A DNA stretch of 64,000 nt from JAJTFW01 sp046330075. Lineage in GTDB: Bacteria > Bacteroidota > Bacteroidia > AKYH767-A > OLB10. Both the position numbers and the translations under genes were made by a program. Position 1 is the stretch's first letter, and every line of letters starts with the position of its first letter. The notes under the pieces were generated by a model. That model had not been told where the DNA came from, did not search any database, and saw only the letters and a list, made by a program, of their open reading frames with translations. Location: contig JAXLTL010000008.1 in NCBI GenBank assembly GCA_046330075.1, positions 1 through 64,000 of the forward strand, given 5' to 3'. Positions 18,153 through 26,437 of this stretch are shown here, in pieces.

Positions 18153-19529
18153 ATGAGTACAGCATTAATCAGAAAAATGGGAAGTGGGATTTTTATCCTG
18201 CTGCTCACTGTATCTACCACCAGGGCGCAGCAGCATGAAGACACCTTGTTACAGCGATATATTGAAACTGCAGTGCAGAACAATCTTGTACTGCAACAAA
18301 AAAACATCGGGCTTGAGAAAGCAATTCTTGCCTTGAAATCGGCCAATGCACTCTTCCTTCCTTCGGTAGATGCGACGGCTGCCTATCAAACCGGCGATGG
18401 CGGACGCTATATCAATCTTCCCATTGGTGATTTGCTCAATCCCGTGTACAACACACTCAATCAGCTGACCGGATCATCAGCATTTCCTCAGGTGGAAAAT
18501 GTAGAGCAGAGTTTTTTACCCAAAAACTTTTACGACGTAAAGCTGCACACCACGCTGCCCCTGTTCAACGCAGATCTGATCTACAACCGGCAGATAGAAT
18601 CACAGAAAATACACCTGAGTGAACTGGAAGTACAGACCTATAAGCGAGAGCTGGTGAAGGACGTTAAAACTGCCTTTTACAATTATTCCATGGCAGTTAA
18701 TGCAGTGGAGATTTACCGGAATGCATTGGAGCTGGCCCGTGAAGGAGAACGCGTAAACACATCACTACAGACTAACGGCAAGGCCTTACCGGCAACGGTG
18801 ATCCGTTCAAATGCGGAAGTAGCTTCCGTCACCGCGATGCTGGAAGAAGCGATTCGTAACGCTGACAATGCCCGGCTGTATCTTAATTTCCTCCTGAATG
18901 TAGCACCGGATGCACCGGTAATGCCCGCTGTCATCACCATAGAGAATATTGCCGCTGATGCCGGAAACCCCAATGCTGATCCTTCCCGCCGTGAGGAGAT
19001 TCAATCTCTGATGCAGGCTGTCGGTATACGCGAAACCGTTTTGAAGATGAACCGCGGATTCAGCTTTCCGCAACTGGGTGCTTTCGCCGACGTAGGTTAT
19101 CAGGCCGACAACATGAAATTCAACGCGCAATCGGATTATTACCTGGTGGGTGTTCAGCTGAACGTTCCTTTGTTCCGGGGACTCGGCAATCAGCGTAAAA
19201 TCGCACAAACCCGGCTGGATATCAGGTTGCTCCAATTGAAGCAGGAAGAAACAAAAAATGCTCTGCAGATGAGTATAACGGTAGCGAATAACCGACTTTC
19301 ATCCGCGCTTCGCTCCTGGCAGGCTTCCTCCCGGCAACTGGATGCCGCTGAAAGTTATCACCGGCTGGTGGAAAAAGGCTACCGGGAAGGTGTTTTCAGC
19401 TTCATCGAAATGCTGGATGCCCGCAATCAGCGGATGACCGCGCAGTTACAGGAAAATATGCTGGCCTGCAAAGTGCTGGTTGCGCGGGCTGAACTCGAAC
19501 GTGAAATGGCAGCAGCACCACTGCCTTAA
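18153..19529 (+). CDS. TolC family outer-membrane efflux channel
   Basis: The 458-residue protein has a signal peptide ending near TTRAQQ. Two outer-membrane efflux repeats follow (about 40-225 and 245-450), rich in long coiled helices (YKRELVKDVKTAFYNYSMAV; AQTRLDIRLLQLKQEETKNAL). It forms the outer-membrane duct of a tripartite pump. The first ATG at 18153 supplies the basic start MSTALIRK of the signal peptide. The adaptor gene begins 15 bases after the stop. Confidence 0.93.
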   Translation: MSTALIRKMGSGIFILLLTVSTTRAQQHEDTLLQRYIETAVQNNLVLQQKNIGLEKAILALKSANALFLPSVDATAAYQTGDGGRYINLPIGDLLNPVYNTLNQLTGSSAFPQVENVEQSFLPKNFYDVKLHTTLPLFNADLIYNRQIESQKIHLSELEVQTYKRELVKDVKTAFYNYSMAVNAVEIYRNALELAREGERVNTSLQTNGKALPATVIRSNAEVASVTAMLEEAIRNADNARLYLNFLLNVAPDAPVMPAVITIENIAADAGNPNADPSRREEIQSLMQAVGIRETVLKMNRGFSFPQLGAFADVGYQADNMKFNAQSDYYLVGVQLNVPLFRGLGNQRKIAQTRLDIRLLQLKQEETKNALQMSITVANNRLSSALRSWQASSRQLDAAESYHRLVEKGYREGVFSFIEMLDARNQRMTAQLQENMLACKVLVARAELEREMAAAPLP

Positions 19530-19544
19530 CCTCTGAAATATACG

Positions 19545-20585
19545 ATGATGAAATATTCTTTCTTCTTTATGTTGCCGGCAGCGATGCTCCTGCTGGCTTC
19601 CTGTAAATCCGGAAAACCGGAGGATACGGTGAATACACAGGAAGTGATTCCTGTTAAAACCATCGCACTTACACGCGAAGAAATCGCCACCGACATCCCG
19701 GTGTCCGGTAAGTTTACCACCGATGATGAAACCATGCTTTCATTCAAAACCGGCGGCGTTATCCGTAAGATCATGGTGGATGAGGGAGATTATGTGCGTG
19801 CCGGTCAGGTGCTGGCAACCCTTGATCTCACAGAAATCAATGCCCTCGTGCAACAGGCCGAACTTGGTCTGGAGAAAGCCCGTCGTGACTTCGATCGTGC
19901 TGAACGTTTGTATCACGACAGTGTTGCTACCCGCGAGCAATATGAAAATGCCCGCACCGGTTTAGACGTAGCGACTGAACAGGCCCGGGCCGCGCGGTTT
20001 AACAATCAGTATTCCGTGATCCGGGCTAACGCCGACGGATATGTGCTTTTGAGAATGGCCGAAGAAGGTCAGCTCATTGGCCCCGGACAACCTGTTCTGC
20101 AGGTAAACGGAGCCGGCAACGGACACTGGGTGTTCAAAGCCGGAATCAGCGACACGGAAAGAAACACCATTGCTGCAGGAGATAAGGCGGAAATAATAAC
20201 GGATGCTGATCAACGGATCACCGCAACCGTTATACGTCGCTCCGAAGGTGTGGACCCTTATAGCGGCACCTTCACCGTCTATCTGGCCGCAGACGGTCGT
20301 CCGCAGGGAATCGCCTCCGGACTTTTCGGAAAGGGAGTGATCCATGCCTCCGGAAAAGTCCAGGCCTGGAGAATTCCCTATGCTGCCATACTGGACGGCG
20401 ATCAGCAAACCGGCAGCGTATTTATCACCAATGACAACAGCAAGGCAGAGATCCGTACGGTGAAAATTCACACCATCGCTTCCGGTGAGGCATGGGTAAC
20501 AGCAGGACTCGAGAATGCCCGCGCACTTATCGTTTCCGGCAGTGCATACCTTACCGATCAGTCACCCATTCGTGTAAACCGTTAA
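19545..20585 (+). CDS. RND efflux periplasmic adaptor (membrane fusion lipoprotein)
   Basis: The 346-residue lipoprotein has lipobox LLAS-C at about residue 20 (MLLLASCKSGK). It carries a lipoyl-like/barrel-sandwich domain (about 60-170; DEGDYVRAGQVLATLDLTEI ... NADGYVLLRMAEEGQLIGPG) split by a helical hairpin (EKARRDFDRAERLYHDSVAT). A beta-barrel and membrane-proximal domain follow. It links the inner-membrane pump with TolC. The ATG is preceded by a short 15-base gap after tolC, and the RND gene follows after 10 bases. Confidence 0.92.
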   Translation: MMKYSFFFMLPAAMLLLASCKSGKPEDTVNTQEVIPVKTIALTREEIATDIPVSGKFTTDDETMLSFKTGGVIRKIMVDEGDYVRAGQVLATLDLTEINALVQQAELGLEKARRDFDRAERLYHDSVATREQYENARTGLDVATEQARAARFNNQYSVIRANADGYVLLRMAEEGQLIGPGQPVLQVNGAGNGHWVFKAGISDTERNTIAAGDKAEIITDADQRITATVIRRSEGVDPYSGTFTVYLAADGRPQGIASGLFGKGVIHASGKVQAWRIPYAAILDGDQQTGSVFITNDNSKAEIRTVKIHTIASGEAWVTAGLENARALIVSGSAYLTDQSPIRVNR

Positions 20586-20595
20586 TTGTTTTGAC

Positions 20596-23500
20596 ATGAA
20601 AATATCAGATTACTCGGTAAAAAATTACCAGTTTACCCTTATCATCTTCCTCATGGTCGCTATTCTGGGCGTGGTGACCATCCTCGCCATGCCACGCTCT
20701 GAAGATCCGGAAATCCACGCACCCCAATTCCCGGTGGTAGTGGTTTATCCGGGAACCAGTCCTGCAGACATGGAAGAAATGGTAGTGGATAAACTTGAAA
20801 AGCGTTTGTTTGGGCTTGAAAACATTAAACGCATCAAAACCAATATCAGTGACGGACAGGCTGTTTTGTTTGTGGAGTATAAGTATAACAGTGATGTAGA
20901 TGAGAAGTACCAGGAACTGGTGCGGGAAGTGAATTCAATCCGGGCGGACCTTCCGAAGGAAATAGCATTACTCGAGGTAAGGAAAGTTCAGCCCAGTGAT
21001 GTAAATGTGATTCAGCTGGCACTGGTTTCAGAAAATGCCCCGATGCTACAGTTGAAGAAGGAAGCAGAACGGCTGCAGGAACAGCTGGAGAAATTACCTG
21101 CTCTGAAGAAGGTTGAAATTTTCGGTTTGCCGGATGAAGTGGTGCGTGTTGAACTACAGCTTGGGAAAATGGCGCAGATGCAGATTCCGGTGGATCAGGT
21201 GATGAGTACTTTGCAGAGTGAGATGGCCAATATTCCGGGAGGCAGTATCAGCGTTGGAGCACGTACGTTTAATATCAAAACGAATGGAAATTACCGGAAT
21301 GCTGATGAAGTAGCCAACACCATTGTAGCCTCAAGAAACGGACATAACGTGCTGTTGAAAGAAGTAGCACATGTGTATGCCGGCTTTGAACTCAATAAGC
21401 ACATTACCCGCATCAACGGTCACCGTTGCGTTTCGGTGGTGGCCGCACAGAAAGCCGGCGAAAATATCACACAGACGCAGCAATCTTATCTGCCGGTAAT
21501 AGAAGCATTCAAAGCATCATTGCCTGCTAACATTGATATGGTGTTTCATTTTGACCAGGCGGAAAATGTAAACCAGCGCCTCAGCGGCCTGAGTTTCGAC
21601 TTTCTGATCGCTATCCTGCTCGTGTCGATCACCTTGCTGCCACTGGGTATGAGAGCTGCAACAGTCGTGATGATTTCCATTCCATTATCGCTGGCCATTG
21701 GTATCGTGTTGTTGAATGTGCTGGGATATAATCTGAATCAGTTAAGTATTGTAGGGCTCGTTGTAGCACTCGGCTTGCTGGTAGACGACAGTATTGTAGT
21801 GGTGGAAAATATAGAACGTTGGCTACGTGAAGGCCATAGCCGGCTGGAGGCTACGCTGAAGGCCACACAGCAGATAGGTCTCGCCGTGATCGGATGTACA
21901 GCCACGCTCATCATCGCCTTTCTTCCTTTGGTCTTCTTACCCGAAGCTGCCGGTGATTTCATCCGGTCATTACCGATGGCTGTAATTACTGCTGTCATCG
22001 CTTCGATGCTGGTATCGCTGACCATCGTGCCGTTTTTGTCGAGCCGTTTGCTGAAAGAACACAGCGGTCATCCGGATGGAAATATTTTCATGCGTGCACT
22101 GAAAAAAGTAATTTCCGGAAGCTACAGCCGGTTACTCGACAAGGCACTCAACCGTCCTGTTCTCACGATTCTTATCGCCGTGGTTCTTTTCGGAGGCTCA
22201 CTGGCGTTATTCCCGGTGGTGGGTTTCAGCCTATTCCCTGCATCTGAAAAACCACAGTTCATGGTGGAGGTGATCACGCCCCAGCAAAGCAGTCTGGTCT
22301 ATACGGACTCCGTTTCGAAACATATAGAAACGGAATTGCGGAATTTGCCGGAGGTTGAGTTTGTAGCAGCCAATGTGGGTCATGGTAATCCACGGGTTTA
22401 CTATAACATTATACCCGAAAATGAACGCAGCGATTACGCGCAGTTGTTTGTGCAGCTGAAAACTTCAACGTCTCCACGACGGAAACTGGCGATTATTGAA
22501 GACCTGCGGAAGCGCTGGACACCATATCCCGGTGCCAAAGTGGAAGTAAAGAACTTTGAACAGGGCCCGCCTGTTGTAGCTCCTGTGGAGGTACGTTTAT
22601 ATGGCGAGAACCTCGACACACTGAGTGTGCTGGCTGCCCGTGCAGAAGCCGTGATCCGGAATACCAAAGGAACCATGTATGTGAACAATCCGGTTACTCA
22701 CCGTAAGACGGATATACGGGTAAACATTAACAAGGAGAAAGCACTGCAATATGGCGTTCCGGCAGTAAGTATTGACAAAACCGTACGACTGGCGGTAGCA
22801 GGACTGGAAGCAGGATCCTTTACCAATGAAGCCGGAGATGAATATAAAATTCTGGTCACACGACCGGGTCCGGCTACACCCGATATGCATGTGTTCGACA
22901 GGTTATATGTCAACAGTTATAACGGTAATGCAGTACCGTTAAACCAGATTGCACAGCTGGAATTCGAAGGATCGCCGGTCAGAATCAATCATTTTAACAA
23001 AACCAGAACCGTGTCGGTCAGTGCATTTGTGCAGAAAGGTTATCTGAATGACGAAGTCATACAGGACGTCGTAAAAAAAATGAACACCCTGAAACTGCCG
23101 GCCGGCTATTATTACAATATGGGCGGAGAAGTTGAAAGCCGGAATGAATCATTCGGTGGATTCGGCTCCATCATTATCGTTACCATCTTCCTGTTTATCG
23201 CGGTCCTCATTCTTGAATTCCGCACCTTCAAAAGCACCCTGATTGTATTATCCGTGATTCCTTTGGGAATAGTAGGCGCGGTCATTGCTTTGTTTGTAAC
23301 CGGTAATTCACTCTCCTTTGTGGCTACTATAGGCATCATCGCACTGGCGGGAATAGAAGTGAAAAATACCATTCTGCTGGTGGACTTCACCAATCAGCTG
23401 CGGGAACAAGGTCATTCACTGGATGAAGCTATTCGGGAAGCCGGTGAAGTTCGGTTTTTACCCATCGTACTCACTTCGCTCACCGCAATTGGAGGGCTGT

Positions 23501-23643
23501 TGCCCATCGCCATATCGGTAAATCCATTAATTTCACCCCTGGCAATTGTCATGATTGGCGGACTTATCAGTTCAACCCTGCTTTCGCGGGTGGTCACTCC
23601 GGTCATTTATAAACTCATACCTCCTTCGGTTAAAGTTAAGTAG
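20596..23643 (+). CDS. RND efflux permease (AcrB/AcrD/AcrF superfamily)
   Basis: The 1015-residue inner-membrane permease has the normal 12-segment RND layout: segment 1 at about 10-32, two large periplasmic loops (about 35-330 and 555-830), and the membrane blocks at 330-545 and 835-1010. The charged relay is in segment 4 (GLVVALGLLVDDSIVVVENI), and Lys/Asn-type residues lie in the second block (GIIALAGIEVKNTILLVDFTNQL). It is driven by protons and expels hydrophobic or amphipathic compounds. It is the last gene of the operon, followed by a terminator at 23669. Confidence 0.94.
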   Translation: MKISDYSVKNYQFTLIIFLMVAILGVVTILAMPRSEDPEIHAPQFPVVVVYPGTSPADMEEMVVDKLEKRLFGLENIKRIKTNISDGQAVLFVEYKYNSDVDEKYQELVREVNSIRADLPKEIALLEVRKVQPSDVNVIQLALVSENAPMLQLKKEAERLQEQLEKLPALKKVEIFGLPDEVVRVELQLGKMAQMQIPVDQVMSTLQSEMANIPGGSISVGARTFNIKTNGNYRNADEVANTIVASRNGHNVLLKEVAHVYAGFELNKHITRINGHRCVSVVAAQKAGENITQTQQSYLPVIEAFKASLPANIDMVFHFDQAENVNQRLSGLSFDFLIAILLVSITLLPLGMRAATVVMISIPLSLAIGIVLLNVLGYNLNQLSIVGLVVALGLLVDDSIVVVENIERWLREGHSRLEATLKATQQIGLAVIGCTATLIIAFLPLVFLPEAAGDFIRSLPMAVITAVIASMLVSLTIVPFLSSRLLKEHSGHPDGNIFMRALKKVISGSYSRLLDKALNRPVLTILIAVVLFGGSLALFPVVGFSLFPASEKPQFMVEVITPQQSSLVYTDSVSKHIETELRNLPEVEFVAANVGHGNPRVYYNIIPENERSDYAQLFVQLKTSTSPRRKLAIIEDLRKRWTPYPGAKVEVKNFEQGPPVVAPVEVRLYGENLDTLSVLAARAEAVIRNTKGTMYVNNPVTHRKTDIRVNINKEKALQYGVPAVSIDKTVRLAVAGLEAGSFTNEAGDEYKILVTRPGPATPDMHVFDRLYVNSYNGNAVPLNQIAQLEFEGSPVRINHFNKTRTVSVSAFVQKGYLNDEVIQDVVKKMNTLKLPAGYYYNMGGEVESRNESFGGFGSIIIVTIFLFIAVLILEFRTFKSTLIVLSVIPLGIVGAVIALFVTGNSLSFVATIGIIALAGIEVKNTILLVDFTNQLREQGHSLDEAIREAGEVRFLPIVLTSLTAIGGLLPIAISVNPLISPLAIVMIGGLISSTLLSRVVTPVIYKLIPPSVKVK

Positions 23644-23668
23644 GTTAGGTTTTTCCTGAAGGAGGAAT

Positions 23669-23696
23669 AAAGGGGTGGATCTTCTGCCCCTTTTTT
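23669..23696 (+). terminator. Rho-independent terminator of the efflux operon
   Basis: AAAGGGG (23669-23675) pairs with CCCCTTT (23687-23693), followed by more T, 26 bases after the RND stop. Confidence 0.8.
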
Positions 23697-23930
23697 ATTT
23701 TCAGAAAATTTCATGCAGGATGCAACCCCGTCCCGAACATCAGCGTCTTACCTGTGACCGGATGCAACAATCCCAGTTGCATAAACAACCACGCGAAAAT
23801 TGATTTTAATGTAATTTATCTGTCGGATAGTATCTCCCAACCCACCTCCTGATACTCTCTTTTTTCAGGTAAATGCATACTCAAACTCCCTTTACAAGGA
23901 ATTCCCGTGTTTTTAAATACAGGAGAATTC

Positions 23931-23953
23931 CCCGCCCCTGATTCAGGGGCGGG
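23931..23953. terminator. GC-rich hairpin at the 3' end of the minus-strand T9SS gene
   Basis: CCCGCCCCTGA (23931-23941) pairs perfectly with TCAGGGGCGGG (23943-23953) around one base. An A/T-rich stretch lies beyond it on the minus strand. It is probably a terminator of the gene at 23972-26173. Confidence 0.55.
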
Positions 23954-23971
23954 ATTCCTGTAAACCAGCAA

Positions 23972-26173
23972 TTATTTCTTCATGACCTTAATCACGGTTG
24001 TATGCCCTTCACCGTCGGTAATGCGGAGCAGATAGATGCCGGGGGAATTAACTTCCGGATAAAAATTCATGATCTGGCGTCCTGCACGAACAACAGCAAT
24101 GCCATCCCATACTTTAGTTCCGCCAATTGTGAGAAGTTCAGTGTTGAGGATCCCTTCCGCCGGAATATCAGCAGTCAGACGAATGGAGGTCGTAAATGGA
24201 TTCGGACTGCATTCCAGTATTCGCAGTTCAGAAACCGTGCGGTTAAACTCGAAAGGTATGGTTTTAAAAGTTTCTGTTTTTCCGTCATAGTCTACCTGTT
24301 TCAGACGGTAATAACTGGTGCCGGACAGCGGCATATTGTCTTCGTATTGATATTTATGCGGAGCAGAGGTTGTGCCACTGCCCATGATACGGCCGATCAC
24401 TTCAAAGTTCTCGCCATCCTCGCTTCTTTCCAGCAGGAAATAATCGTTATTTTTTTCTGATGCTGTTTCCCATTCAGCCAGCGCATTACTGTTCTTCGTA
24501 TTAATAATGAACGAAACCAGGGTAACCGGAAGCGGGTTGTTTGTTGCACTGTAAGGATTAAATGTTGTAAGCAATGTTGCTGTTAGTCCTGCCGCTCCTT
24601 TTGTAGCACCGTTGGGAGTAAAGTTCACCATAGGAGGTGAGTCAGTAGAACCATTGTTTCCACCTGCTACGGATCTGGTAACGCCGCTGGTAGAAGTAGT
24701 AGCGATGTATCCGCCACCGCCACCGCCACCCGGACTTTCACATTCACCGGTAGAGGTAATGATATTTTGTGTTCCGCCGTTACCACCATTAGCGTTCAGG
24801 GTGAGTGAACTGATGGTGCCGGTAAGTGAATGTAAAACAATAGAGCCGCCACCGCCTCCACCACCTGCTGCATCACCATAACATGTAGAGCAGCTGGCTG
24901 TATTCGGAGGTGTATCGCCGTTAGCAGTAATACTGCCTGATCCGCCTATGTCTCCTTTAGCGAGGATGAAAACGATTCCACCACCATCGCCTCCGTTGGT
25001 TCCTGTGCCGTTGTTGGAATCACCGGCACCACCACCTCCTCCAAAAAATACTCTTGTGTTGGAGCTGTTATCCAGAATACGTCCACCAAATCCTCCACTG
25101 ATCTGTCGGTTATCACCGCTCCACAGTGCGTTGCCGGGTGCAGTGGTCAATGGATTTTTTGAATTCGATGACCAGGAGTATCCTCCGCGACCACCTCCTG
25201 GTGAGGAAGTAGATGCGAAGCCTGCACTCTCCAGGTTCCATGCAGTTTTCCAGTTGGTGCTGGAAGTATCAGGTGTACCGTTGCCGGTCCAGGTTCCTGA
25301 ACCTACATTGGCACCACCACCACCACCTGCGTTATGGGCATTTCCACCACCGCCACCATTTGCAGGTGCACCACGTCCGTAGGCACCATTGCCTAAAGTG
25401 GAAGCAGGTCCTGCAATGCTTTCACCTTTCTCGGCTCCATCAGCATCACTGGTTGATCGATATGTTGTTGGAGTTCCGGGAGTAGTGGTGTTTTCTTCTT
25501 TTACTCCGCCCCGGAAACCTTTTCCGTTCACATTGATACTGCCGTTGATGGTTACCGTTTGTGAAGCTTCTACTGCTACAATTCCTCCGGTTACTCCATC
25601 CCAATCAGGACAAGTGATACTTTTTGAACTGTTGATGGTTAAAGTAGTATAGCGTGGAACCCTCACTACCTGTACCTTTCCTGTAGAAGCATAACTGTTT
25701 TTTAGTCCGTTGGCCAGATTGATTTTTCCGGATGAACCGATGGAAGAAACTTTTGCGAATTCATAGAGTCCGGCACTGTTATAAGCGCTCACCGACCCAT
25801 AACTGCTGGTATTTCCTGTATTAACAGAAGCACCCTGCATCTGAATGATCAGCAATAAATCTCCGGCGGCGAGATTCCCTGAGAACCTGCCATTGGCATT
25901 AATGGTATTCGAGTTGCATTGAATCTGAGTTCCGCCGGCACTTGCATTGCTGATGAGATAGGTATACTCATTTACAATGGCATTTGCCGTAGAAATGGTT
26001 TTTGCACCATCCTTGCCGGGATTTGCCAGGGCCTCTTCCGATGTCCCTACATTATTCATGACAAACAGTACAGCTCCCGCGATTGCGGCAAAGCTTACTG
26101 CGAAAGCTACTTTACGTAGGGTCGTTGACTGGCGCTGCACCTGCCTCATGCTCCCCCTCTTTAATCTGGCCAT
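23972..26173 (-). CDS. Glycine-rich T9SS protein, copy 1 of a tandem pair
   Basis: The 733-residue protein starts with a 20-residue basic stretch (MARLKRGSMRQVQRQSTTLR) followed by a hydrophobic segment (KVAFAVSFAAIAGAVLFVMN), then residues ALANPG as a likely cleavage site. Residues 60-200 form a conserved domain (VNEYTYLIS, GNLAAGDLLLIIQMQGASV, GLYEFAKVSSIGSSGKINL). Residues 200-560 are extremely glycine-rich (GGGGGNAHNAGGGGGANVG, AAGGGGGGG), then the NNDYFLLERSEDGENFEVIG module (about 570-650), and a type A sorting domain ending KVMKK. The start is confirmed by exact alignment of 15 N-terminal residues in length with the neighbour at 26438. Function is unknown; a fibrous surface or matrix protein is likely. 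Confidence 0.85.
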   Translation of the reverse strand: MARLKRGSMRQVQRQSTTLRKVAFAVSFAAIAGAVLFVMNNVGTSEEALANPGKDGAKTISTANAIVNEYTYLISNASAGGTQIQCNSNTINANGRFSGNLAAGDLLLIIQMQGASVNTGNTSSYGSVSAYNSAGLYEFAKVSSIGSSGKINLANGLKNSYASTGKVQVVRVPRYTTLTINSSKSITCPDWDGVTGGIVAVEASQTVTINGSINVNGKGFRGGVKEENTTTPGTPTTYRSTSDADGAEKGESIAGPASTLGNGAYGRGAPANGGGGGNAHNAGGGGGANVGSGTWTGNGTPDTSSTNWKTAWNLESAGFASTSSPGGGRGGYSWSSNSKNPLTTAPGNALWSGDNRQISGGFGGRILDNSSNTRVFFGGGGGAGDSNNGTGTNGGDGGGIVFILAKGDIGGSGSITANGDTPPNTASCSTCYGDAAGGGGGGGSIVLHSLTGTISSLTLNANGGNGGTQNIITSTGECESPGGGGGGGYIATTSTSGVTRSVAGGNNGSTDSPPMVNFTPNGATKGAAGLTATLLTTFNPYSATNNPLPVTLVSFIINTKNSNALAEWETASEKNNDYFLLERSEDGENFEVIGRIMGSGTTSAPHKYQYEDNMPLSGTSYYRLKQVDYDGKTETFKTIPFEFNRTVSELRILECSPNPFTTSIRLTADIPAEGILNTELLTIGGTKVWDGIAVVRAGRQIMNFYPEVNSPGIYLLRITDGEGHTTVIKVMKK

Positions 26174-26437
26174 AAAACTGACGATATATACGAACAGGTA
26201 ATACGATTTCCCTTAAGGGATGTTTCGTCCTTTTTCATACATACTCTTGCATAAATCTTACAAATCAGGGGTTCATCGGGCGATCGTTGGGGAACAGCCT
26301 TCGCATTCCTGTGTTGTATGCTTTATGGAAAGCAGTCAGGGGTGATATGTGCCGGCAAGGCCGGAGATGGTGATTACCGGAGTAACCTTTTGGGGAGGGG
26401 AGAGATGGGGTCTTATATCAGATAAATGAATACATGA
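26174..26437. other. Intergenic region between the tandem T9SS genes
   Basis: It contains the upstream region of copy 1 and the end of copy 2. The palindrome CCCTTAAGGG is at about 26211-26220. No gene was seen. Confidence 0.5.

Larger units (their letters stand above)
23644..23971. other. Intergenic region between convergent genes
   Basis: No gene was seen. It holds the terminator of the efflux operon (23669-23693) and a GC-rich hairpin near the end of the minus-strand gene (23931-23953). The middle shows no recognisable structure. Confidence 0.6.

Noticed and set aside
24612..25400. CRISPR-like or satellite array in the glycine-rich genes
   Set aside because: The repeats are codon-level (GGC/GGT) and vary in spacing; there are no equal-length spacers.
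24948..25485. Proline- and histidine-rich open frames on the plus strand
   Set aside because: They are the reverse reading of glycine-rich codons (GGN/ACC) in the T9SS protein at 23972-26173.
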